This document shows positions 7,919-16,371 of a DNA stretch of 64,000 bases, in pieces (the first letter of the stretch is position 1; the number at the start of each line of letters is the position of its first letter). The stretch comes from Streptomyces sp. AP-93 (GTDB taxonomy: Bacteria; Actinomycetota; Actinomycetes; Streptomycetales; Streptomycetaceae). The DNA lies in contig NZ_JALGBX010000011.1 of assembly GCF_022808175.1 (NCBI RefSeq), positions 20,115 through 84,114 of the forward strand, given 5' to 3'. The notes beneath the pieces were generated by a model. The model did not search any database. It was given only the letters and a program-made list of their open reading frames with translations, and had not been told where the DNA came from. Both the position numbers and the translations under genes were made by a program.

Positions 7919-8692
7919 CTACAGCTCCGCGTACGCCGCCGACGCGTCGTCGTGGCGCTTGCCGCGGCGGTGCGCCCGGCCCGGGTCCGATTCCAGCGTG
8001 CGCACCCGGTCGATCAGGGACTGCGCGCCCTCCTTGCGCAGCACCGCCAGGCATTCGGCCCAGTCGCCCTCCCCGAACGTGTCCGTCCACCGGCTGGCCC
8101 CGTCCGTGAGCGCCGCCACCGCCCGCACCTCCGCGCGCGGCGTCAGTCCGGTCACCGCCCGGGCCGCCACCTCCGGGTCCGCGGCGGCGGTGAAGAAGCC
8201 GCCCTCCGCGTTGCGCAGCGCGTCGGCGGAGGCCTCCGTACGCAGCCGCTCGCGCGGGATCCGGTCCAGCCGGTCGTCGAGGACCGCGCGCACCTCGCCG
8301 CCGGGCGCCTGGAGGAGGAGTACGGAATCCGAGAGCACCAGGTGTTCGACGCGGGACTCGTCCCAGCGGACCACGACCACCGTCGCCTGCGGCGTCCGGA
8401 CGTGAGAAAGGTCACATGTGTCGCGATGGGCGTCGGCGGTGACGCGGATGGCCTCCGCCAGGACCCGGTCGAGAGGCATGTCCCGGCGCGATACGGACAG
8501 TTCGGTCAATCGGCCGCCCAGCCGGGCCGCGAACCACGGCACCCCGTGCACGCATCCGACCTCGCCCGGAGGCGGGGTGACCCCGTCGAGGGCGACCAGG
8601 ACGCCGCCGCCCGAGGCGGGGATCGCGGCCGACAGCCAGTCCTCGTTGGGGCGTTCCAGGTTGCCGGGGGCGGAGGAGAGATCGATGCGCAT
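7919..8692 (-). CDS. PP2C-like protein phosphatase superfamily protein
   Basis: A 257-residue protein beginning MRIDLSSAPGNLERPNEDWL. The N-E-D motif followed by LVALDGVT resembles the metal-binding first motif of PP2C Ser/Thr phosphatases (usually GxxxxxxEDxxL and DGxGG). The central strands (TPQATVVVVRWD, LVLSDSVLLL) also fit. The terminal Asp-rich motif is reduced to RHDDASAAYAEL, which keeps the DD pair. The usual DGHGG is DGVTP here, so metal coordination may be weakened. It is convergent with the MarR gene (31-base gap). I take it as a cytoplasmic PP2C-fold protein of uncertain activity. An upstream in-frame ATG exists at 8824, but the homology begins at 8692. Confidence 0.65.
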   Translation of the reverse strand: MRIDLSSAPGNLERPNEDWLSAAIPASGGGVLVALDGVTPPPGEVGCVHGVPWFAARLGGRLTELSVSRRDMPLDRVLAEAIRVTADAHRDTCDLSHVRTPQATVVVVRWDESRVEHLVLSDSVLLLQAPGGEVRAVLDDRLDRIPRERLRTEASADALRNAEGGFFTAAADPEVAARAVTGLTPRAEVRAVAALTDGASRWTDTFGEGDWAECLAVLRKEGAQSLIDRVRTLESDPGRAHRRGKRHDDASAAYAEL

Positions 8693-9108
8693 GCGGACAT
8701 TCTGCCCGCGCGGGGCTCCGTAGGGCCGGGAAGAGCCGGGGAAGGTCCGGACCAAAGCGGGACGGGTGGGGCGTGAAGGGACTCCCGGGGTCGGCGGGGT
8801 GACCCTCGCCATGTGGGCGGGCATCCTGCCAAAAGCCGCATCGATCTTTCAACCACCCGTCCACGGCGGGGCTCTGACAGCCGATCGCCGAGTTGGTCGC
8901 CCCCTCTTCCGTGCTGTTCACTCCTTCGTGTGGCCGGGCGGGCGATGTGCGGCCCTCTTCCCAACTCACTGCGAGGGTCTGAAGCGGTGCGGCGGTACGG
9001 CGCGGCGGTACAACGGAGGCGGGCGACCGTTTGCGGTGACCGGCCGTCACCCCGGCCCCAACAGGCAACGAGCACGAGCAGCACACGTAAACAGGATTGC
9101 GAGCACCG
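8693..9108. other. Divergent intergenic region
   Basis: About 415 bases lie between the PP2C-like gene and the conservon. The open frames across it are out-of-phase extensions without family-like sequence. It must hold promoters for both directions, but I could not fix a convincing -35/-10 pair by eye. Confidence 0.5.
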
Positions 9109-12100
9109 GTGCAGAAGAAGCGGCCGCGGAAGAACGGCACCGTCGCGAACGGCACCGCACCCGACGGCACCGCAGGGCGCCGCGTCCGCGTGCGCCGCAG
9201 GCTGGTCATCGGGGTCGCCGTGGCCGGGCTCGCCGTCCTCGTGGCGGGGTCGCCCGCCGTCCTGTCCGCCTCCGCGGACCTGAAGGACTCCCAGGACCTG
9301 GTCACCCTCGCCGACCGGAGCCGGCAGACGCTCACCCTCGCCCACCTGCTCGGAGACGAGCGCGACGCGGTCACCGAGTACGTGGCCAAGGGCCGGCCCG
9401 GCGGCGTCCGGGGCAGGCAGGCCGCCGCGGTCCAGGAACGCGCCGCGGGCACCGACCGCCAGCTCGCCGAGGTGCAGGCCGACGCCGACGAAGAACTCGC
9501 CCTGGCCCTCGGCCGGGTCGGCGCCGTCCGCACCGAGTCCATCGAGGGCAAGGACAGCGCCCTCACCGCCCACCAGGCCTACTCCGGCGTCATCGCCGAA
9601 CTCCTCGCGCCGGGCATCCGGCTCGCCGAGCTGACCCCGCCGCGCGCCGCGGACGCCCTCGTCACCACCCGTCCGCTGGGCCCCCTAGGCCAGGCCGTGG
9701 AGCAGGCCTCCGCCACCCGCGGACTGCTGCTCGCAGCGCTGTCCGTGCCCGGTGGCGACCGGCAGCCGGGCTCCGCCTACGTGGACGAACTCGCCGCCGC
9801 CGCCCAGCGGGCGCGCGTACGGGAGCAGGGCGCGCTCGACGACTTCGCGCGGGCCGCGCGGCCCGACGTACGCCAGAGCCTCGCCGCCACCGTCACCGGA
9901 CCCGAGGTCAAGACGGCCGACGACTACCTCAAGCGGCTCACCGACCGGCCGGCCCTCTCGGCCGCCGACCGCAAGCTCGATCCCGGCACCGTCGGACCGG
10001 CCCTCACCGCCCGCGTCGACCGGATGCGCTCGGTCGAGGCCACCCTCGCCGGTCAGCGGGCCACCGCGCTCGCCGCCCTGCGCGACGACGACGTGACCGC
10101 GCTGGAGGTCAAGCTCGCCCTTCTCGGCGTGCTGTTCCTCGTCACCCTCGGCATCTCCACCGCCATCGCCCGCTCCCTGACCCGCCCGCTGTCGGTCCTG
10201 CGGCGCGGCGCGGCGCGGCTGGCGACGCCGGAGGGCTCGGTGGAACCGGTCCGGTTCACGGGCCGCAACGACGAGTTCGCCGAGGTGGTGCGCCACCTCA
10301 ACGCGGTACGCGGCCAGACGGTCTCCCTGCACACCCGGATCGCCGGACTCGACGCCGACCGCCGCCGCCTCATCGGCCGCAACGAGGCGCTCTCGGCCGG
10401 CCGGGAGGCGCTGGAGGCAGAGCTCGCGCAGCTGCGGGCCGGGCTGGAAGAGCACCGCCGCATCATGTCGACCACGTCCGTCTCGCTGTCCCTGCGGACC
10501 CTGGGGCTCGTCGAACGCCAGCTCGCCGTCATCGAGGAGCTGGAGTCCGAGGAGCCGGACCCGGACCGCCTCTCCACCCTCTTCAAGCTGGACCACCTGG
10601 CGACCGTGATGCGCCGCCACAACGAGAACCTGCTCGTCCTCGCCGGCCAGGAACACGGCCACGGGCAGGGCGCGGCGGTGCCGCTGGTCGACGTCATGCG
10701 GGCGGCGGTCAGCGAGATCGAGCGCTACGAGCGCGTCGACCTCGGGGTGCTGCCCTCGTACACGCAGGTCGCCGGGCACGCCGCCGACGACGTCTCGCAC
10801 GTACTGGCCGAGCTGCTGGAGAACGCGACGACCTTCTCGCCGCCGGACGCCAAGGTGAAGGTGTCCGGATGGCTGCTGGACTCCGGCGACGTGGTGCTGT
10901 CCGTCATCGACGAGGGCATCGGGATCACCGGGGACCGGCTGGCCACGCTGAACGAGCGGCTCGCCACCCCGGACGCGTACGACGAGGAGCCCGAGTCGGA
11001 ACACGGCCTGGGCCTCGGCCTGTACGTGGCCGGGCGGCTCGCGGCCCGGCACGGGGTCAGCGCCGAGCTGCGCACCCAGCGGCACGGCGGTACGGAGGCC
11101 CTGGTCGTCGTACCGGCGGCGCTGCTGCCCGCCACCCCGCCGGCGTCCCCGGTCCACACCCTGGGCGCACCGGGCGCACCCGCGCTGCACCTGCCCGGTG
11201 TGGTCGCCGAGGCCAACGAGAACACCCTCCCCTCGCGCGTACGGGGCCTTGCCGCGCCGACGCCCGAGACCCCGGCGCCCGAGACCCCGACGGCCCCGGC
11301 CCTGCCTGAGCCCGCCCTCGAGGCGTCCCCAGAGCCCTACGCGGCCCCGGAGCTCCCAGCGGAGCCTGGCTCGGAGCCGGAGCCTTCGGCGGAGCCTGCC
11401 CCGGCCTCGTCCGAAGCCGCGGCCGCGGCCGTCACCCCGGACCCGGACCCCGCCGCCTTCCCCGAGCCGGAGCCCTCGCACGAGACCGCGCGGGCTGCTG
11501 CCGCGGAGCCGCCTGCCCGGGTGGCCCCGCAGGCCGCTCCGGCTGCGTTCGCGCCTCCGGCCGGGCAGCTGCCGCCCACGGAGCAGGTGTTCCGGGTCCC
11601 GGCACCGGTCGAGGTGCCCGCCGACCAAGTGTTCCGCGTACGGCCGCAGGCCCAGGCCGACGCCGGGGAGCCCGCGGAGGCGCCCGCGGACGCGCCCGCC
11701 GAGCAGGTGGCCCGCGTACGGCCGCAGGCCCAGGCGCCCGCCGAGGCGCCCGCGGACGTGCCCGCCGACCAGGTGTTCCGCGTACCGCCGCAGGCCGACG
11801 CGCCCGCCGACGCCCGGGCGGCGAGCGGGACCGAGCCCGAGCCCGAGGAAGTGCTCACCGACAAGGGGCTTCCCAAGCGGAGCCCCCGCGTGGTCGCCGC
11901 CGGGCGCCAGGACGAGGTGCGCCCGGCCCCGGGCCGGGTGGACGCCGACGAGCTGCGCCGCCGGCTCGGCGGGTTCTACCGCGGTGCCCAGGACGGGCGC
12001 CGCGTCGTGGAGGCCGAGCTCGCGCAGGACGCCCGGCAGGACCCGCCGCAGGACCCGCCGCAGGACCAGGGGCAGACCGACCGGGGGGACACCGCACAGG

Positions 12101-12114
12101 AGGCACGCACATGA
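9109..12114 (+). CDS. cvnA: Conservon protein CvnA: nitrate-sensor-type membrane histidine-kinase-like ATPase
   Basis: The protein has 1001 residues. A basic N-terminus precedes membrane segment 1 (about 27-50, LVIGVAVAGLAVLVAG), then an extracytoplasmic all-helical NIT (nitrate/nitrite-sensing) domain, membrane segment 2 (VKLALLGVLFLVTLGISTAIA, about residue 335), HAMP, a coiled coil, and a HATPase domain with N-box ELLENATTF, G1 DEGIGI and G2 GLGLGLYVAGRLA. There is no classical H-box with E/D-L-R, which is normal for CvnA. The last 300 residues are Pro/Ala/Glu-rich and contain three copies of a QVxRVRPQAQA-like repeat. GTG 9109 follows a GAG; TTG 9097 is an alternative. It heads an operon with translational coupling to cvnB (ATGA). 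CvnA-D assemble at the membrane as a G-protein-like relay. Confidence 0.9.
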   Translation: MQKKRPRKNGTVANGTAPDGTAGRRVRVRRRLVIGVAVAGLAVLVAGSPAVLSASADLKDSQDLVTLADRSRQTLTLAHLLGDERDAVTEYVAKGRPGGVRGRQAAAVQERAAGTDRQLAEVQADADEELALALGRVGAVRTESIEGKDSALTAHQAYSGVIAELLAPGIRLAELTPPRAADALVTTRPLGPLGQAVEQASATRGLLLAALSVPGGDRQPGSAYVDELAAAAQRARVREQGALDDFARAARPDVRQSLAATVTGPEVKTADDYLKRLTDRPALSAADRKLDPGTVGPALTARVDRMRSVEATLAGQRATALAALRDDDVTALEVKLALLGVLFLVTLGISTAIARSLTRPLSVLRRGAARLATPEGSVEPVRFTGRNDEFAEVVRHLNAVRGQTVSLHTRIAGLDADRRRLIGRNEALSAGREALEAELAQLRAGLEEHRRIMSTTSVSLSLRTLGLVERQLAVIEELESEEPDPDRLSTLFKLDHLATVMRRHNENLLVLAGQEHGHGQGAAVPLVDVMRAAVSEIERYERVDLGVLPSYTQVAGHAADDVSHVLAELLENATTFSPPDAKVKVSGWLLDSGDVVLSVIDEGIGITGDRLATLNERLATPDAYDEEPESEHGLGLGLYVAGRLAARHGVSAELRTQRHGGTEALVVVPAALLPATPPASPVHTLGAPGAPALHLPGVVAEANENTLPSRVRGLAAPTPETPAPETPTAPALPEPALEASPEPYAAPELPAEPGSEPEPSAEPAPASSEAAAAAVTPDPDPAAFPEPEPSHETARAAAAEPPARVAPQAAPAAFAPPAGQLPPTEQVFRVPAPVEVPADQVFRVRPQAQADAGEPAEAPADAPAEQVARVRPQAQAPAEAPADVPADQVFRVPPQADAPADARAASGTEPEPEEVLTDKGLPKRSPRVVAAGRQDEVRPAPGRVDADELRRRLGGFYRGAQDGRRVVEAELAQDARQDPPQDPPQDQGQTDRGDTAQEART

Positions 12115-12629
12115 ACGCGTCCAGTACGTACGGACTGAGCACCCAGGCACGCAACCTTCAGTGGCTGCTGACCGACCTCGTCGAGGAGGTCCCCGGGGTC
12201 AACTCGGTGGCCGTCGTGTCCTCGGACGGGCTCCTCCTGCTGTCCTCCGATCCGGCCGCACCCGACACACCCGGCACGGCCGACACACCCGGCACACCGG
12301 CCGCGCCCTCCGCGCCCTCCCGCCCCCGCGGCCCCCGCGGCGCGTCCGCCGATCTCGCGACCATCGTCTCCGGCCTCGGCTCGCTCACCACGGGCGCCGC
12401 CGCCCTGATGGACGGCGGCTCGGTCAAGCAGACGATGGTGGCCATGGAGCACGGCTCCGTGTTCGTCATGTCCATCAGCGACGGCTCGCTCCTCGGCGTG
12501 CACGCCACGCCCGACTGCGACATGAGCGTCGTCGCGTACCACATGGCCTTGTTCGTGGGCCGCGCCGGCCACGTCCTGACCCCCGAAGTCCGCAGTGAGC
12601 TGCGCCAGTCGATGGAGAACACCTCGTGA
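12111..12629 (+). CDS. cvnB: Conservon protein CvnB: roadblock/LC7 domain protein
   Basis: A 172-residue protein with the roadblock/LC7 fold (LQWLLTDLVEEVPGVNSVAVVSSDGLLLLSSD, then SVFVMSISDGSLLGVHATPDCDMSVVAYHMALFVGRAGHVLTPE). Roadblock proteins bind the Ras-like GTPase encoded alongside and may act as GAP-like partners. The family is usually about 137 residues. The surplus here is a Pro/Ala/Gly-rich stretch of roughly 35 residues (about 45-80, with repeated TPGTADTPGT) between the first strand pair and the helix ADLATIVSGLGSL. Its ATG overlaps the cvnA TGA, and its TGA overlaps the GTG of the next gene, so all three are coupled. Confidence 0.92.
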   Translation: MNASSTYGLSTQARNLQWLLTDLVEEVPGVNSVAVVSSDGLLLLSSDPAAPDTPGTADTPGTPAAPSAPSRPRGPRGASADLATIVSGLGSLTTGAAALMDGGSVKQTMVAMEHGSVFVMSISDGSLLGVHATPDCDMSVVAYHMALFVGRAGHVLTPEVRSELRQSMENTS

Positions 12630-13015
12630 GGAGCCCGGCCTCCGACCGGCTGCCGATACGCGGCGCCGACCGCCGTCCCGCCCGCGTACGCCCGTACTCC
12701 CTTACGGGCGGCCGCACCCGCTTCACGCAGATCCTGCACGTCGAGACCTTCGTCGCGGCCCTCGACACCAAGGTGTCCGAGCCGCGCAAGCCCGACCGGA
12801 TGCCGGAGATGCCGGCGATCGTCGAGGTCTGCCGCCGCATGCGGACGATCGCCGAGATCGCCGCCCTGCTGAAGCTGCCGCTCGGCGTGGTCCGCGTCCT
12901 GGTCAGCGACCTCGCCGACCAGGGCAGGATCCGTGTCTACGGGACCGGGCACGGCAGCGGCCGTCCCGACCGCGCTCTGCTCGAAAGGGTGCTCAGTGGG
13001 CTCCGCCGTCTCTGA
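12626..13015 (+). CDS. cvnC: Conservon protein CvnC: DUF742 protein
   Basis: A 129-residue protein of the DUF742 family. A disordered N-terminus (RSPASDRLPIRGADRRPARVRPYSLTGGRTR) precedes a winged-helix-like body (EVCRRMRTIAEIAALLKLPLGVVRVLVSDLADQGRIRV). Proteins of this family sit between the roadblock protein and the GTPase in every conservon and bind within that complex. GTG 12626 overlaps the cvnB stop (GTGA). Its 3' end overlaps the cvnD start by 20 bases, the usual conservon arrangement. Confidence 0.92.
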   Translation: MRSPASDRLPIRGADRRPARVRPYSLTGGRTRFTQILHVETFVAALDTKVSEPRKPDRMPEMPAIVEVCRRMRTIAEIAALLKLPLGVVRVLVSDLADQGRIRVYGTGHGSGRPDRALLERVLSGLRRL

Positions 13016-13643
13016 AACCGGTCTCTTCTCCGCGAACACGGACCCGGACCCGAATCCGGACGAGCCCGTACAGCCCTGGCAGTACGACCGCTCGCGCGCG
13101 CCCGTCGCCGTGAAGGTGCTGGTGGCGGGCGGTTTCGGGGTGGGCAAGACCACGTTCGTCGGTTCCGTCTCCGAGATCCGGCCGCTGCGCACCGAGGCGG
13201 TGATGACCGAGGCCGCCGCTCCGACCGACGACCTGTCCGCGACCCCGGACAAGCACACCACCACCGTCGCCATGGACTTCGGCCGCGTCACGCTCGACGA
13301 CGACCTCGTCCTGTACGTGTACGGAACCCCCGGCCAGGAACGCTTCTGGTTCATGTGGGACGACCTGGTGCGCGGCGCCGTCGGCGGGATCGTCCTCGCG
13401 GACACGCGGCGGCTGCGCGACTGCTTCCCCGCGCTCGACTACTTCGAGAGCTGCGGGCTGCCGTACGCCGTGGCCGTCAACCACTTCGAGGGCACGCCTT
13501 CGTACGCACCGGATGACGTGCGGGAGGCGCTGACCATACCGGCGCGCGTACCCGTCGTGATCATGGACGCGCGGCGCCGGGTCACGGTCCTGGAATCCCT
13601 GATGACCCTCGTGGGCCACGCCCTCGACTCGACCCCCGAATAG
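12996..13643 (+). CDS. cvnD: Conservon protein CvnD: Ras-like small GTPase
   Basis: A 215-residue ATP/GTP-binding protein. The P-loop is GGFGVGKTTF (about residues 44-53). The switch region TTVAMDFGRVTLDDDLVLYVYGTPGQERF contains the G-x-P-G-Q-E-R signature of Ras-like switch II, and VNHFEG stands at the place of the NKxD base-recognition motif. In conservons this GTPase is the switching element under the CvnA sensor. GTG 12996 is chosen because the preceding gene overlaps it by 20 bases and the N-terminal length then fits the family. The NKxD motif is VNHFEG, the normal conservon variant. Six bases separate the TAG from the GTG alternative of the next gene. Confidence 0.93.
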   Translation: MGSAVSETGLFSANTDPDPNPDEPVQPWQYDRSRAPVAVKVLVAGGFGVGKTTFVGSVSEIRPLRTEAVMTEAAAPTDDLSATPDKHTTTVAMDFGRVTLDDDLVLYVYGTPGQERFWFMWDDLVRGAVGGIVLADTRRLRDCFPALDYFESCGLPYAVAVNHFEGTPSYAPDDVREALTIPARVPVVIMDARRRVTVLESLMTLVGHALDSTPE

Positions 13644-13654
13644 AGAACGTGCAG

Positions 13655-14905
13655 ATGCGCAAGATACTCGTCGTCGGTGCCGGCCAGTCCGGTCTCCAGC
13701 TCGCCCTCGGACTCCAGGCGAAGGGGTACGAGGTCACCCTCATGTCCAACCGGACGGCGGACGAGATCCGCACCGGGCGGGTGATGTCCACCCAGTGCAT
13801 GTTCGACACGGCGCTCCAGCACGAGCGGGACCTGCAGCTGAACTTCTGGGAGCAGCAGGCGCCGAAGATCGAGGGCCTGGGCGTCTCGGTCTCCGCCCCC
13901 GACGGCAGCCGCGCCGTCGACTGGCTCGGCAAGCTGAAGGGCTTCGCCCAGTCCGTCGACCAGCGCGTGAAGATGGCCGGCTGGCTCGACACCTTCGCGC
14001 AGCGCGGCGGCCAGCTGGTCATCCACGGGGCGTCCGTCTCCGACCTGGACTTCTTCTCCCGTACGTACGACCTGGTGCTGGTCGCGGCCGGCAAGGGCGA
14101 GCTGGTCTCGCTGTTCGGCCGGGACGCGGCCCGCTCTCCGTACGACGCCCCGCAGCGCGCGCTCGCCGTGTCGTACGTGCACGGGCTGGCTCCGCGCCCC
14201 GAGCACCCGGAGACGGACGCCGTGCGCTGCAACCTGGTCCCGGGCGTCGGCGAGCTGTTCGTGATCCCGACGCTGACCACCTCCGGGCGGGCCGACATCC
14301 TGTTCTGGGAGGGGATCCCGGGCGGACCGCTGGACGTCTTCGGCGGCGTGAAGGACCCGGCTGACCACCTCGCGCTGACGCTGGACCTGATGGAGAAGTT
14401 CACGCCCTGGGAGTACGCGCGGGCGACGAAGGTGGAGCTGACGGACGCGGGCGCCACGCTCGCCGGGCGGTACGCCCCCGTCGTGCGCAATCCCATCGGC
14501 CGGCTGCCCGGCGGCGGGCTGGTGCTGGGCGTGGCGGACGTGGTCGTCGCCAACGACCCGATCACCGGGCAGGGTTCGAACTCGGCCGCCAAGTGCGCGG
14601 CCTCGTACCTCTCCTCGATCCTCATGCACGGGGACGGCCCGTTCGACGAGGCGTGGATGAAGGCCACCTTCGACAAGTACTGGTTCACCAGCGGCAAGCC
14701 CACCACCCAGTGGACGAACGCCATGCTCGGCGTCCCGCCGGAGCACGTGCTGAACCTGATCGGCGCGGCCGGGCAGCTCCAGCCGGTGGCGGACCGGTTC
14801 GCCAACGGCTTCGACAACCCGGCCGACTTCGACGCGTACTTCTACGACCCCGAGGACGCGGCGGACTACCTGGCGGACGTCGCGGGCGCCTCGGCCTCCG
14901 CGTAA
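13655..14905 (+). CDS. StyA-like FAD-dependent monooxygenase (styrene/indole monooxygenase family)
   Basis: A 416-residue flavoprotein. The N-terminal Rossmann motif is ILVVGAGQSGLQLALGLQAKGYEVTLMSNR. TGRVMSTQCMFDTALQHERDLQLNFW follows, a signature of the StyA oxygenase component. The second FAD motif region is GLVLGVADVVVANDPITGQGSNSA. StyA enzymes epoxidise styrene or indole with FADH2 supplied by a separate reductase (StyB). No StyB-like gene is present in the window. It follows cvnD by 5-11 bases, at the place where many conservons carry a cytochrome P450 (cvnE), so it probably belongs to the conservon operon. ATG 13655 or GTG 13649 could start it; GAGA upstream slightly favours the ATG. 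The 3' end overlaps the convergent gene by 40 bases. Confidence 0.85.
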   Translation: MRKILVVGAGQSGLQLALGLQAKGYEVTLMSNRTADEIRTGRVMSTQCMFDTALQHERDLQLNFWEQQAPKIEGLGVSVSAPDGSRAVDWLGKLKGFAQSVDQRVKMAGWLDTFAQRGGQLVIHGASVSDLDFFSRTYDLVLVAAGKGELVSLFGRDAARSPYDAPQRALAVSYVHGLAPRPEHPETDAVRCNLVPGVGELFVIPTLTTSGRADILFWEGIPGGPLDVFGGVKDPADHLALTLDLMEKFTPWEYARATKVELTDAGATLAGRYAPVVRNPIGRLPGGGLVLGVADVVVANDPITGQGSNSAAKCAASYLSSILMHGDGPFDEAWMKATFDKYWFTSGKPTTQWTNAMLGVPPEHVLNLIGAAGQLQPVADRFANGFDNPADFDAYFYDPEDAADYLADVAGASASA

Positions 14906-16122
14906 CCCGTGTCGTCTCCCGCCGTCGCGCCCTCGGGCAGCGGCGGCGGGGTGAAGGCGGCCAGCGGCGCCCCGTCCGGGTCCGGCCGTACCGCGCCGAG
15001 CAGCGGGTTCGCGGCGATCGGCGAGACCTTCACCTTCGCGCCCGGCCGGGGTGCCTGGATGACCTTGCCGTCGCCGACGTACAGGGCCACGTGGGTGGCG
15101 GTCGGGAAGTACACCACCAGGTCGCCGGGGCGCAGTTCGTCGAGCGGCACCCTGGGCAGCCGGGCCCACTGCTCCTGACTGGTCCGGGGGATCTCGCGGC
15201 CCGCGTGCGCCCAGGCCTGCGAGGTCAGCCCGGAACAGTCGAAGGAGCCCGGCCCCTCGGCGCCCCAGACGTACGGCTTCCCGATCTGGGCGGCCGCGTA
15301 CGTGAGGGCCGTGCCGCCGGCCGCCGTGGGGTTGCGGAGCCGGGGGGCGCCGCCGCTGCCCAGCTTCCCCGAACCGATCAGCTCCCGCTGCGCGGTGGCG
15401 GTGTCCTCGGCTTCCCGCGCGTCGAGCTCGGTGAGCTGGGCGGGGCTGAGCGAGGCGAGCATCCGCTCGACCTCCTTGAGCTGGGTGGCGGCCTCCTCCT
15501 TGCGCTGCTTGGTCTCGGCGGCGAGCTTCTGCTCGGAGTCCAGGGCCTTGCGGGCGGCGGTGGCGAGGGTGTCGGCCTGCTGCTCGCCCCGGGTGAGCCG
15601 CTCCAGCGCGGCGGCCCGCCGGGCACCCTCGCGCTCGGCGACCCGCCGCTGGTCCAGGGCCCCTTGGGGGTCCCCGGAGAACAGCATCCGGGCGTACGGG
15701 GAGAACCCGCGGCCCCCCTTGTACTGCTCGCGCGCCAGCCGGCCCGTGGTGGTCTGGGCGTCGGTGACGGCGGTACGGGCCTTGCCGAGCTCGGTGCTGA
15801 GCCGGTTCTCCTCGCGCTGCCGGGCGGCGAGGGCGGTCTCGGCGGCGTTGTAGGCCTCGGTGGCCTGCTCGGCGCGCTGGTAGAGGCCTTGCAGACGGGT
15901 GAGGAGGACGCCGACGGGTTCGGCGGCGGGGGCGGCCGGAGCTTCGGGAGCCCCGGGCGCTTCGGGAGCCCCGGGCGTCTCCGGTGCCCCGGGTGCTCCC
16001 GGGACTGCGGGCGCTTCGGGTGCGGCGGGCTCGGCGTGCGCGACGGGGAGCGGGCCGGCCGCGACGAGGGCGGCGGCTAGGCACGCGGCGCGAAGCAGCC
16101 GACGTGTGCGTCGACGTGACAT
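14866..16122 (-). CDS. Secreted NlpC/P60 peptidoglycan endopeptidase with coiled coil
   Basis: The protein has 418 residues. A Sec signal peptide (MSRRRTRRLLRAACLAAALVAAGPLPVAHA) is followed by an Ala/Pro/Glu linker, a long coiled coil (about 75-250, LLTRLQGLYQRAEQATEAYNAAE onward) and a C-terminal NlpC/P60 domain. That domain has the catalytic Cys296 in FDCSGL and His344 in THVALYV. The layout matches RipA/SwlA-like cell-wall hydrolases that cut stem peptides during growth and sporulation. GGAGGTGACCCC stands directly before ATG 16122, an almost perfect ribosome binding site, which decides the start over the longer open frame. It ends inside the 3' end of the StyA-like gene on the other strand. 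Confidence 0.92.
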   Translation of the reverse strand: MSRRRTRRLLRAACLAAALVAAGPLPVAHAEPAAPEAPAVPGAPGAPETPGAPEAPGAPEAPAAPAAEPVGVLLTRLQGLYQRAEQATEAYNAAETALAARQREENRLSTELGKARTAVTDAQTTTGRLAREQYKGGRGFSPYARMLFSGDPQGALDQRRVAEREGARRAAALERLTRGEQQADTLATAARKALDSEQKLAAETKQRKEEAATQLKEVERMLASLSPAQLTELDAREAEDTATAQRELIGSGKLGSGGAPRLRNPTAAGGTALTYAAAQIGKPYVWGAEGPGSFDCSGLTSQAWAHAGREIPRTSQEQWARLPRVPLDELRPGDLVVYFPTATHVALYVGDGKVIQAPRPGAKVKVSPIAANPLLGAVRPDPDGAPLAAFTPPPLPEGATAGDDTGYAEAEAPATSAR

Positions 16123-16371
16123 GGGGTCACCTCCAGGCGGCCGATGCTGCCATGCCCGGTATGACAAATCGCCCAGCCGGGGCGGCCGAGCCGCGCCGCT
16201 CACCCGGTCGGCGTACGCCCGCCGCCCGGACCCGATGAAACGCTCGACGCCCCTCCGGCCAAGTACGGGGCGAGGGGCCGACCGACCGAGCTCCACGGCG
16301 GGCCGACGGGGGTGACCGGCCGTGCCGACCGGCCGGGCCCCACGGTGGGCCGGGCGGGTGACCGGCCCGGG

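Noticed and set aside
16123..16320. c-di-AMP (ydaO-type) riboswitch upstream of the NlpC/P60 gene
   Set aside because: Such riboswitches often precede cell-wall hydrolase genes, but I could not find the conserved core sequence in the 200 bases upstream.
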